NCBI GenBank assembly: GCA_900543815.1
Contig: UQST01000003.1
Span: 62,001-126,000, forward strand
Direction of reading: 5' to 3'
DNA: 64,000 nt
Origin: an uncultured Prevotellaceae bacterium
GTDB lineage: Bacteria > Bacteroidota > Bacteroidia > Bacteroidales > Bacteroidaceae
The notes below the pieces were generated by a model. That model saw only the letters and a program-made list of their open reading frames with translations. It was not told where the DNA came from and ran no database searches. Numbering within the stretch: position 1 is the first letter of the stretch; the number at the start of each line of letters is the position of its first letter. Below, piece by piece: positions 50,285 through 59,600 of the stretch. The position numbers and the translations under genes are program-made.

Positions 50285-52246
50285 TTAGTGCTGCAGCCTG
50301 ATGATTTCCTCTTCTATCTCGGCGTCATACTTTTCGTACTCCGAGTTTTGGCTCTTGAACTCAGGCACCAGGTGCTTCATGAGCCTGATGGTGTCGGGCA
50401 CGTTGCCCTCCAAGGCCAACTGTGCCAGCCTGTCGAGCCTCTCTGCCACCCGTGTGTATTCATACTCCCTCACCTTGGCCACCTTGATTTTCTCGTGTCC
50501 GGTGGGTATTGTATTCTCCTCGTTAGAGAGCACCTCCTCGTATAGCTTCTCGCCTGGACGCAGGCCGGTGTATTCTATCTTGATATCCACACCCGGCTCA
50601 AATCCTGCCAGCTCTATCATACGCTCGGCCAGATGGGCTATCTTGACGCTTCTTCCCATATCGAAGATGAAGATCTTGTTGACCATGCCCATGGTGGCGG
50701 CCTCCATTACCAAGCGGCACGCTTCGGGTATCGTCATGAAGAAACGTGTGATGTCGGGGTGAGTGACCGTCACTGGTCCGCCATGGGCAATCTGCTCGCG
50801 GAAGCGCGGAATCACGCTGCCATTGGAGCCGAGGACGTTTCCGAAGCGTGTGGTGACGAACTGTGTGCATCCCTCACGCTTGCCTTCCTCCACCGAGCGG
50901 GCCAATGACTGCACGTAGATTTCGGCCAGGCGCTTGGTACAACCCATGATGTTGGTGGGGTTGACAGCCTTGTCGGTGCTTATCATGACCATCTTCTCCA
51001 CCCCATACTGCATGCACTTGTCGGCCACGTTGCGCGATCCTACCACATTGGCAACCACTGCCTCGGCAGGATTCTCCTCCATGAGCGGCACGTGCTTGTA
51101 GGCTGCTGCATGGAACACGACCTGCGGCATGTAGGTGCGGAACACAGTATCGAGCTTGTGCTCATAGCGCACATCACCTATGACAGGCACGAAATCGAGC
51201 TGCGGGAAGCGGTCGGCCAGTTCCAGTCGAAGGTTGTGCAGAGGCGTCTCAGCATTGTCCAGGAGCACCAGACGCTTCACTCCGATGAGCGCCAACTGGC
51301 GGCAAAGCTCCGAACCGATGCTTCCTGCGGCACCTGTCACCAGCACCACACGGTCGGCGAGCTGCGCTGTGATGGCCTCCATATTGATTTCTATCTCAGG
51401 CCTACCGAGCAAGTCTTCGATGCTTATCTCGCGTGGAACGGCCACCTTGGTCTTGTGTCCCATGCCACCCAACTCCTCTACAGGAGGCGCGAAGAGCACT
51501 TTCACGTTGGCCTTAGCGCAGTATTTCATCAGTCGGGTATCCTCTTCATTGATATCCTGCACGCGCGTGAATACCACAGCCTCAACCTGGTAACGATCCA
51601 CCATACGCAGGAATGCAGTCTCGTTCTCAAAGCCATACACCAGTTTGTCGGCTATCCTGTAGCGGCGCTGCACCGTGCCCGGCACCAGGAAGCCTATCAC
51701 ATTATAGCGGGGCGAAAGAGCCTGCAGCTGCACGAAGCTCACGCTGTGCTCCTCGGTACCATACACCAGGATGTCGGGACAGAGGCGCTTGCGCTGGGTG
51801 GTCTGCCGCATGACGTCGTAGCACACCACCACTCCTATGCGCTCAATAAGCAGCAGAGCCATGCAGATGAGCACGTCGAGCAGCAGGAGAGCCACCAGAT
51901 GGGGGAAGGAGAAACCCTGGTGAAGGTGCATGATGGCAAGCGCTCCACCCATGAGGATGTTCTTTATCAATACCGCCCCAATGAGGATGCCTATCTCGTG
52001 GAAAGTGCTGTGGCGCACGGCGAAACTGCATGTGCGCAGTCCGGCATAAGACATCATGCCGAAGATGACCGAACTGCCCAGGAAGAGCAGGATATATGCC
52101 GTGGAATAAGATATCTGGGTGATAATGGAGAGGAAGCCCACCGCACAGATGGACGCAAAGAATGTGCAGAACAAGTCCGCTATGAAGAGAAGGTAGAAAT
52201 AGACCTTCTTGTCGATATGTGTCTTCTCTAGAAACTCGTAGAGCAT
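50285..52246 (-). CDS. Membrane NDP-sugar 4,6-dehydratase (PglF/WbpM/CapD-like)
   Basis: A 653-residue inner-membrane enzyme that converts UDP-GlcNAc to the UDP-4-keto-6-deoxy sugar, the first step toward bacillosamine or QuiNAc-type sugars. Four hydrophobic helices fill residues about 15-135, a CoA-binding-like domain lies at 150-270, and the extended SDR domain follows: VLVTGAAGSIGSELCRQLA (near 300), the VFHAAAYKHVPLMEENPAEA segment, and the STDKAVNPTNIMGCTKRLAE segment. As in WbpM and PglF the usual YxxxK Tyr is Met here (Met-Gly-Cys-Thr-Lys). First gene of the cluster; I did not find a convincing promoter. Confidence 0.9.
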   Translation of the reverse strand: MLYEFLEKTHIDKKVYFYLLFIADLFCTFFASICAVGFLSIITQISYSTAYILLFLGSSVIFGMMSYAGLRTCSFAVRHSTFHEIGILIGAVLIKNILMGGALAIMHLHQGFSFPHLVALLLLDVLICMALLLIERIGVVVCYDVMRQTTQRKRLCPDILVYGTEEHSVSFVQLQALSPRYNVIGFLVPGTVQRRYRIADKLVYGFENETAFLRMVDRYQVEAVVFTRVQDINEEDTRLMKYCAKANVKVLFAPPVEELGGMGHKTKVAVPREISIEDLLGRPEIEINMEAITAQLADRVVLVTGAAGSIGSELCRQLALIGVKRLVLLDNAETPLHNLRLELADRFPQLDFVPVIGDVRYEHKLDTVFRTYMPQVVFHAAAYKHVPLMEENPAEAVVANVVGSRNVADKCMQYGVEKMVMISTDKAVNPTNIMGCTKRLAEIYVQSLARSVEEGKREGCTQFVTTRFGNVLGSNGSVIPRFREQIAHGGPVTVTHPDITRFFMTIPEACRLVMEAATMGMVNKIFIFDMGRSVKIAHLAERMIELAGFEPGVDIKIEYTGLRPGEKLYEEVLSNEENTIPTGHEKIKVAKVREYEYTRVAERLDRLAQLALEGNVPDTIRLMKHLVPEFKSQNSEYEKYDAEIEEEIIRLQH

Positions 52247-52546
52247 AACTCTCTGTCCTTCCTTTGATTACTTTTCGTTATCCTTTGATTGCCAGTGCTT
52301 GTAGGCGACCAACTTACCTTAATAACGTTCAACTTGCGTTAAATATTGTTTGCCAAGCCACAATTTTACGCCAAGAAATCTTCTCTCCCGCACAAAAACA
52401 TGCTTTCCCCACACGGGTCAGTACACTAAAAAGCCGTAACTTTGCACTTTGCCAGACAGACGAAGCGGAGTCCCATTGGGGAGAGATCGGAATGACTCTG
52501 GCACAACAAAACTTTATCAACAACTAAACACAAGCAAAAAAGGCAC
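52247..52546. other. Divergent intergenic region between the glycan cluster and the nuclease gene
   Basis: This 300-bp AT-rich gap holds two direct-repeat pairs: CCTTTGATT at 52261 and 52282, and CAACTT(A/G)C(C/G)TTAA at 52310 and 52330 (20-bp period). They could be operator sites, but nothing here identifies a regulator. A -7 element lies at 52437-52444. Confidence 0.4.
52437..52444 (+). promoter_or_regulatory. -7 element of the endonuclease-truA operon
   Basis: TAACTTTG matches TAnnTTTG. The leader would be about 95 nt. No clear TTTG at -33. Confidence 0.5.
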
Positions 52547-54037
52547 ATGAATATTCGTTTCATGCACATCCAGGGACGACTGCTCGCCCTGGCCACCCTG
52601 CTCCTCTGTACGGCGCAGGCGATGGCAGACATCCCCGAAGGCTACTACACAAAGGCTGACGGCAAGAAGAAAGAAGCGCTCAAACAGGCCATGAAGGCCA
52701 TCGTAAGCAAAGCCAAAGTGCTAAGCTACGGCAGCGGAGACCACAGCACATGGTGGGGTTTCTACGTGACCGACCGCATGGAGGACGGACAGGTGATAGA
52801 CCGCTACAGCAACGACAAGCGCTACTTCAAATCAAGAGGTTCAGTGGTCGAGGGCATGAACATCGAACACTCGTTCCCCAAAAGCTGGTGGGGCAAGACA
52901 ACGAACCAGGCTTACAAGGACCTGTTCAACCTCATGCCCAGCGAACAGAGAATCAATAGCAGTAAGGGCAACTGGGTAATGGGCAAGGTGACAGGCAAGG
53001 TTTCCACCGACAACGGATGCACCAAGGTGGGCAAGAACGACGACGGTATCACCGTGTGGGAGCCCGCTGACAAGTGGAAAGGAGACTTCGCGCGCGACTA
53101 CTTCTATATGGTAACTGCCTACAGCGGCCTGAATTGGACCAGCGCCGGACTGGACATGCTGGAGAAGAACGAATGGCCAACCCTGAAGCCGTGGGCTTAT
53201 AAGCTGCTGCTCGAATGGGCTCGCCAGGACCCTGTGGACGACATCGAGAGGGACCGCAACGAGGCTGTATATGGCATCCAGGGCAACCGCAACCCCTTCA
53301 TCGACTATCCTAACCTGGCCGAATATATCTGGGGCGACAGCATCACATACGCCTTCAGCGTGAGCGGCAGTTCACAGGGCGGCGGCACCAATCCTCCCAT
53401 CGGTCCCGACGAACCCGATGTGCCCAACCAGGATTACGTGCTCTGCGACGAGGACTTCTGCACCTCACAGGGCCAGTGGACCGTCAAGAATGTCAACCTG
53501 GGTACACTCACACGGGTGTGGAAGCAGGACAGCGAATACGGCATGAAGGCTTCTGCCTTCTTCAACAGCAAGAAGTATGAGGCAGAGAGCTGGCTCATCT
53601 CACCCGAATACGACCTTACGGGTACCGAGACGGCAGAATTCACCATCATGTACACCGGCCGTTTCTTCGGCACGATGAGCGACGAAGCCACTCTGTGGGC
53701 AAGCACCGACAACGGAGACACCTGGCAGCAGATTACCATCAGCCACTACATGACGGGCCAGGACTGGACTTTCGTCAGCAGCACACAAGACCTGACCAGC
53801 CTGTGCGGCAAGCACATTCGTCTGGCCTTCCGCTATACAAGCACCGAGAATGCTGCCGGCACATGGGAGATCAAGACAGCCAAACTGACTGTGAAAAGGC
53901 CCACGGGCATCGAAGAGATACCCGTAGAGGACGGTTGGACTACGGCCACATTCACCTACGACCTCTCTGGCCGCCGCGTACCCAGCACACAGCGCGGACT
54001 GGTGATACGTAATGGCAAGAAGGTGCTGCAGCGATGA
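52547..54037 (+). CDS. Exported endonuclease I family nuclease with C-terminal beta domain and sorting-like tail
   Basis: A 496-residue secreted nuclease. A signal peptide (residues 1-27, ending AQAMA; a second Met at residue 6 is an alternative start) leads to the endonuclease I/EndA domain (about 60-265). The HNH-like catalytic His is in MNIEHSFPKSWWG (near 107), with DLFNLMPSEQRINSSKGNW and GNRNPFIDYPNLAEYIWG. A choice-of-anchor-J-like jelly-roll (about 300-445) follows. The last 27 residues fit the pattern Y-x-L-x-G-x-R-V ... G-x-x-I-x-N-G-x-K-V found at the end of many Bacteroidales exported proteins and also in the 56619-60986 protein. The stop overlaps the truA start. Confidence 0.88.
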   Translation: MNIRFMHIQGRLLALATLLLCTAQAMADIPEGYYTKADGKKKEALKQAMKAIVSKAKVLSYGSGDHSTWWGFYVTDRMEDGQVIDRYSNDKRYFKSRGSVVEGMNIEHSFPKSWWGKTTNQAYKDLFNLMPSEQRINSSKGNWVMGKVTGKVSTDNGCTKVGKNDDGITVWEPADKWKGDFARDYFYMVTAYSGLNWTSAGLDMLEKNEWPTLKPWAYKLLLEWARQDPVDDIERDRNEAVYGIQGNRNPFIDYPNLAEYIWGDSITYAFSVSGSSQGGGTNPPIGPDEPDVPNQDYVLCDEDFCTSQGQWTVKNVNLGTLTRVWKQDSEYGMKASAFFNSKKYEAESWLISPEYDLTGTETAEFTIMYTGRFFGTMSDEATLWASTDNGDTWQQITISHYMTGQDWTFVSSTQDLTSLCGKHIRLAFRYTSTENAAGTWEIKTAKLTVKRPTGIEEIPVEDGWTTATFTYDLSGRRVPSTQRGLVIRNGKKVLQR

Positions 54038-54792
54038 GATACTTCATCCAGTTGAGTTACGACGGCACAGGATACCACGGCTGGCAGGTGCAACCCAATG
54101 GTGTGAGCGTGCAGGAAGTGCTGCAGAAGGCGCTTTCCACTCTGCTGCGCCAGCCCACCGAGGTGACTGGTGCCGGACGCACAGACGCTGGAGTGCATGC
54201 CAGCATGATGGTGGCACACTTCGACTGGCCTGCAGCCCACGAGGGCGAAGGCTGTGAGGAGGCGCCGCTGGACTGCACACAACTGACCTACAAGCTCAAC
54301 CGCCTGCTGCCGCCCGACGTGGCGGTGCAGGCGGTAAGGCCTGTCGGTCCCGAGATGCACGCACGCTTCTCGGCCACCCGACGCACCTATCATTATTATA
54401 TACACACGCGCAAGGACCCCTTCCTGCGCGGCTACAGTTGGCAGGTGAACGTGCCGCTGGACTTCGCGCTGATGAATGAGGCGGCTCAGGTGTTGCTTGA
54501 GTACAGCGACTTCACCAGCTTCAGCAAGACGGGCACCGACGTGAAGACGAACATCTGCCAGCTTACCGAAGCGCGCTGGGAGCAACTGAAGCCCGGCGAA
54601 TGGCGCTTCACGGTGTCGGCCAACAGGTTTCTGCGCAATATGGTGCGGGCCATCGTGGGCACCCTGGTAGAGGTGGGCCGCCATCGCATGACTATCAGCC
54701 AGATGCGTCATGCCATTGAGGCCAAGGACCGGCAGCGTGCCGGTGAGAGTGTTCCCGGCCATGCTCTCTATCTCACAAACATTGAATACTGA
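54034..54792 (+). CDS. truA: tRNA pseudouridine synthase A
   Basis: A 252-residue enzyme that makes pseudouridine at tRNA positions 38-40. The catalytic Asp is in GAGRTDAGVHASMMV (near residue 51). MRYFIQLSYDGTGYHGWQVQPN, FHARFSATRRTYHYYI-like ARFSATRRTYHYYIHT, and NRFLRNMVRAIVGTLVEVG are typical. The ATG overlaps the nuclease stop by 4 bp (ATGA), so a housekeeping RNA enzyme is translationally coupled to an exported nuclease. First of the truA, EamA, DUF3256 set. Confidence 0.96.
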   Translation: MRYFIQLSYDGTGYHGWQVQPNGVSVQEVLQKALSTLLRQPTEVTGAGRTDAGVHASMMVAHFDWPAAHEGEGCEEAPLDCTQLTYKLNRLLPPDVAVQAVRPVGPEMHARFSATRRTYHYYIHTRKDPFLRGYSWQVNVPLDFALMNEAAQVLLEYSDFTSFSKTGTDVKTNICQLTEARWEQLKPGEWRFTVSANRFLRNMVRAIVGTLVEVGRHRMTISQMRHAIEAKDRQRAGESVPGHALYLTNIEY

Positions 54793-54825
54793 CACTCATA
54801 GGATTAAATCAGGACAACAAGCATC

Positions 54826-55707
54826 ATGTGGTTAGCATTTGCATTCCTTAGCGCCACCCTTCTGGGCTTTTATGATGTGTGCAAGAAGCATGCTCTGGGC
54901 ACCAACGCAGTGATTCCCGTGCTCTTTCTCAACACGCTCTTCTGCTCCATGATATTCGTTCCCCTGCTGCCCCAAGCGCCCTTTGGCGGATGGGAGGTGC
55001 AGAGGTTCATCGTACTCAAGAGCTGCATCGTGCTGTCCAGCTGGGCACTTGGCTACTGCGGCATAAAGCATTTGCCCATCACCCTTGTGGGGCCTATCAA
55101 TGCCACCCGCCCCGTCATGGTGCTGCTGGGAGCGCTCATCATCTTCGGCGAGAGGCTCAATGCCTACCAGTGGGCGGGCGTTCTGCTGGCCGTAGCAAGC
55201 TTCTTCATGCTGAGCAGGAGCGGCAAGCGCGAGGGGATAGACTTCCGTCACAACCGCTGGATATACTGCATCGTGGGAGCTGCCATACTGGGTGCCGTGA
55301 GCGGTCTGTACGACAAATACCTGATGGCATCGGCACAGAACGGGGGTGCCGGACTGGCTCCGCTCACCGTGCAATGCTGGTACAACTTCTACCAGGCTGC
55401 CATGATGGGCTGCGTGCTACTGTTCTTCTGGTGGCCCCGACGCCACTCCCAGACTCCCTTCAGGTGGAAGTGGAGCATCCCGCTCATCAGTATCTTCCTC
55501 AGCGCAGCCGACTTCGTCTATTTCTATGCCCTCAGCATGGACGGTTCGCTGGTGAGTGTGGTGAGCATGGTAAGACGCGGCAGCGTGCTGGTGAGCTTCC
55601 TGGTGGGAGCGTTCGTGTTCCGTGAGAAGAACCTCAGAAGCAAGGCCATCGACCTTCTGCTGGTGCTTCTGGGCATGGTGTTCCTCTTTATCGGCTCCAG
55701 CAGATAA
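54826..55707 (+). CDS. EamA/DMT family transporter
   Basis: A 293-residue inner-membrane protein of the drug/metabolite transporter superfamily with ten predicted helices in two EamA repeats of five. The first starts with FAFLSATLLGFYDVCKKHAL and ends with LAVASFFMLSRSGK; the second starts with WIYCIVGAAILGAVSGLYDKYLM and ends with LLLVLLGMVFLFIGSSR. Repeat-end motifs such as PITLVGPINATRPVMVLLGALIIFGERL are characteristic. The substrate is unknown. 33 bp after truA. Confidence 0.88.
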   Translation: MWLAFAFLSATLLGFYDVCKKHALGTNAVIPVLFLNTLFCSMIFVPLLPQAPFGGWEVQRFIVLKSCIVLSSWALGYCGIKHLPITLVGPINATRPVMVLLGALIIFGERLNAYQWAGVLLAVASFFMLSRSGKREGIDFRHNRWIYCIVGAAILGAVSGLYDKYLMASAQNGGAGLAPLTVQCWYNFYQAAMMGCVLLFFWWPRRHSQTPFRWKWSIPLISIFLSAADFVYFYALSMDGSLVSVVSMVRRGSVLVSFLVGAFVFREKNLRSKAIDLLLVLLGMVFLFIGSSR

Positions 55708-55824
55708 GGGTCCCCCTGGCAGAGAAGCCTGCCCACACAGCCCGCAAAGAATCCTGCCGAAGCCCGACAAAACTGATTGTCCAACCGCTGCCACCTGCGT
55801 AGCAACCAAATAGGAGATGATTAT

Positions 55825-56442
55825 ATGAAGAAAAGAATACTGGCCATCCTGACAGCCACACTGGCTTTGCAGCCCCTGGCATGGGGGCAAGTGGCGTTGC
55901 GCGATGCCTTTGCCAACGCACCCGACAACCTTTTCCCGCTGCTCACACGCAACAACAGGCTCGACTGCATCGACCTGGCAGAGGGACATGCAGACATGGA
56001 CGTGACCAACCGCGCCGGTGATAAAACGCGCATCGACAGCATTGCGCCCAACTATCTGAGCCTCCGACTCACACCCAAGAGCCGCATAGAACTGCTCATG
56101 ATGCCTGCCAAAGACGACACTCCACAGCGCATCTGCATGATACACACCTATGAGGGACCGGCCAAGGACAGTCATGTGACGCTCTATGATACCGACTGGA
56201 AACTGCTGGGCAGCGTGGAGCGTCCGGCACCCGAAGCATTCTTCGACCAGGAACTCAAACGCGAAGCACGCGGCATCCTGACCGATCTGCAACTCATGTG
56301 GGCTGCCTTCTCCCCTGATGGCACTTCGCTCATCTGGAACATCTCAACCACTGAACTCAACAACAAAGAGTGCCAGGAAGCCACTCCACACCTTCATCCC
56401 GTCACCCTCCCGATAGCCCTCCCCCAACCCAAGAAGCAGTAA
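55825..56442 (+). CDS. Exported DUF3256-like protein
   Basis: A 205-residue protein of unknown function. The start at 55825 is chosen for its signal peptide MKKRILAILTATLALQPLAWGQ and the AGGAG ribosome-binding-like sequence at 55813; a longer frame adds 16 non-signal residues. The mature part begins VALRDAFANAPDNLFPLLTRNNRLDCIDL and contains NYLSLRLTPKSRIELLMMPA, which I recognise as the Bacteroidota DUF3256 pattern. Probably periplasmic. Third gene after truA and the EamA transporter, with a 117-bp gap; a bidirectional terminator follows. Confidence 0.78.
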   Translation: MKKRILAILTATLALQPLAWGQVALRDAFANAPDNLFPLLTRNNRLDCIDLAEGHADMDVTNRAGDKTRIDSIAPNYLSLRLTPKSRIELLMMPAKDDTPQRICMIHTYEGPAKDSHVTLYDTDWKLLGSVERPAPEAFFDQELKREARGILTDLQLMWAAFSPDGTSLIWNISTTELNNKECQEATPHLHPVTLPIALPQPKKQ

Positions 56443-56543
56443 GGGACAGCCGGGCGAGGTGTTTCCATGAATTTTCGAGCGAAGAAACTCCTTCCGCCCA
56501 ACCTCCTCTCCCGCCTCCACAAGCGGGAATACATAACAAAGAA

Positions 56544-56592
56544 AGACCGCCAGAAGAGCAAGGGCATCGAGCCTCAACTCTCCTGGCGGTCT
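56544..56592. terminator. Bidirectional terminator between convergent genes
   Basis: AGACCGCCAG pairs with CTGGCGGTCT around a 29-nt loop. On the minus strand a TTTCTTT tract follows, on the plus strand GCTTATG. Confidence 0.65.
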
Positions 56593-56618
56593 GCTTATGT
56601 CAGACTGTCAGAGGTCTG

Positions 56619-59600
56619 TTACTTGACCATCACCTTACGGCCGTTCACAATGTAGATGCCCTTCTCAGGCTTCTGAACGCGCACGCCGGTCAGAGTATAT
56701 ACACTCTGCTGACCAGGCTTGAGGCCATCGTTCACCGCAGGCTGCACGCCCACAAGATTCTGGAGAAGCACGGGATAAGCACCCTCCTCCATTGTGCAGC
56801 TCCATACAGTGGGATCCCAGGCCACCACAGCCTTCTGCAACTCGGCGAAGTTAGTGCCGTCATAGTTGAGCACACCGCTCACCTTGTCGCCGTCGGCAGT
56901 CTTACCGAAGTTGCCCACGGTATTGTTCCACACCACGATGTTCTTATAGGTGCATGCAGGAGTAGCAGCCTGCTGTCCGCCACCGATGATGCCACCCCAG
57001 CTGCCAGCCTTTACGGTACCGGCTGCATAGCAGTTCTCCAGTGTGAGAGCACCGCGAACACGTCCGGCGATACCGCCATTGATAGAAGCCTCACTGGTGA
57101 AGTCGATGTTCACATAGCAGTTGCGCACGATGGTGGGACCAGCCACGTTGCCAAACATACCGCCGCTGTAGGCAGCCATAGCACGCAGTTTGCCGGTTAC
57201 CCAAACATTCTCCACGGTGCTGGTATAGAGCTTGCGGTCGGCGTCGGAGTAGTCACTGTGACCCACATAACCGCCCAGCACACCGCTTCCGGTGTTCTCA
57301 CAATATACATCCACATCCTCGAAACCTATGTTGCGCAGGTTACCGCAGAAGATGCCGAAGAAGCTATTGTAGTCGCTGCCAGAGGTCTTGAAGTTGCGCA
57401 GCACGTGGCCCTTACCGTCGAGGTCAATCCATGCCTGCCAGTGACGATCGTTTATCGCGTCGTTGTAAAGGTTGAGGGGTGTCCAGTTCTCGATGGGTGA
57501 CATGTCGATGTCATTGTTGAGCACGAAGTAGGTTATCTCGCCCAGGCGCATCTTGCCATGCATTCTCAGCAAATCGTCGGCCGTTGCAAGCACATAGGGA
57601 TCCTCCTTGGTGCCGGTATGGTCAACGGCGAACTTGCTCTCGTCATTGGTATATTTGCCGTCGTAAGTGGCTCCCAGACGCTTGTGTGATGGGTCGGGAT
57701 AAGGAATCTTATCGGTACCCAGAGTCTGATACCAGCCTGGATTCTTGTTCTTGCTGCCATTCAGCAGATAGCATCCCTCGCCGCTTTCCAGTTGGGCTGC
57801 GGTGATGGGCAGACCTGCCACCGCTGCATGAGGTGTCAAATAATAGCTGTCGGCTATATTCAGTCGGTCAGGATTACGTGCCCAGGTGTTTCCGCCGTCG
57901 GCGATAACCTTCATATCACCCATCATCAGGCAGTTGTAAATGGAAGACGTTGCATCGAGCCAGCCCACGAAGCCGCCACAGCAAGAGGTCTTCTCGCCTT
58001 CGATGCTGCCGGCAAACATGCTGTTCGTGATAGTCAGCTCGCTGCCTGTGTAGCCTACAAAGCCTCCGTGGGTGCCGTCACCATCCACATTGCTCTTGAT
58101 GGTCACGTAGCTCACCACGTTGCTGATGTATGCAGCGCTGTTGGCAATGTTACCGGCCACCGAGCCAGCAAACTTGTTGTCGGTAGTCAGCGTACCCTTC
58201 AGATAGAGGTTCTTCACTGTACCGCCTAGCAGCTCTATCAAGCCGGCGTTCGCAGCAGGATGATTGATATTGTACTCGATGGTGTGATAGTTGCCGTCCA
58301 GCGTTCCGCGGAAGTCCTTGAGCACCATTGCTTCGGTCACACCTGTGATGTCAGCCTCCAGGCGGGCAGATGCATTGGGGAAGCCATTGTTGACATATCC
58401 GCTGAGGAAGAGCATGTGACGCAGGCTGTTGATGTATATCACGCCGTTGGCATCTATCTCGGGGATGTTCTGGCTGATGGCTTCTATGTCAAGCAAAGCG
58501 GGATGGTTGGCCTCGGCAGTAGAGTAAATGCCATCGGCATATGCGTCGTAGAGTGTCTTCGATGCATTCATGATGTCATTGTACTGCTCCTTGCTGAGTG
58601 ACTCCTTGAGCACCGTTCCGGCAGCCTCCAGCAATCCTGCGGTGTTGTACAGCGACAGATAAGCCATCTTACCCTCGTTGATGAGGTTGAAGAGCTCAGA
58701 GTAGCGTGCGATGCACTTCATCTGGTCCTCCACGGTGGTAGCCGCCGCAGCCTCTGTCACAGCAGTCTGCAGGGCAGTCTTGAGCTCCAGAGGATAGTTG
58801 GGAGCAGCCTCGGGATTCAGGTCATCCACCTTATAGAGCGTGAGGATAGTGTTGGCACGGCTTGTCTGCTCGTCCAGAGCCATCTTGACAGCCTCCTGAG
58901 CCTGTGTGTCAGTCTCCTGTCCGCAGAAGGTCAGGCGGAAGTTTCCGAATCCCATCCAGTTGCCCTTCGCACTGTTGTCGGCCAAGCGTACTCCAAAGGT
59001 GAGCTTGCCGTCGGCACCCACATAGGCAACCACGTGGTTGATGGCTCTTTCGCTGGCAATGGCATAGGCCATACCAGCCACTCCGTGCAGTGCATAAGCG
59101 ATGGGCGCTTCCTCTGAAGCGGTTCCGCCATTGGCATAAATGGGCAGGTCAATGACGCCCGAACCATCGATGTTGCAGTTCATATCATCCACAGCCTCGT
59201 CTGCACTGATGCGTGTTTCGTAGGAAGTGGGCAGATACACATTATTGCCTCCTGCATAGAGCTGTGCCGAATAGGCAACGCTATAGCGGTCATTGTTGTG
59301 ACGATAAGCACCGTTCATGCTCACCAGATAGTATCCCGGACGCAGTCCGCTCACGGTCTGATGCAGGTCCATGGGCTTCTGCCAGCTCTCGCAAGCGGTG
59401 AACACACGGTTGTCCTTAGTGGTCCAAGCGCCCAGGCCATAGCCTTCCACGCCTTCCCAACCAGTCCAGTCGGGCTTCGCACTGAAGTCGGCATTCACCA
59501 TCAGGTTGGTGATATCCTGTCCCACCTCGTATGATCCTGCCAGAGCAGCGTTGTACATCTTCTCCACACGCTCCAATTCAGCCTCCAGCTGCTCGGCTGA

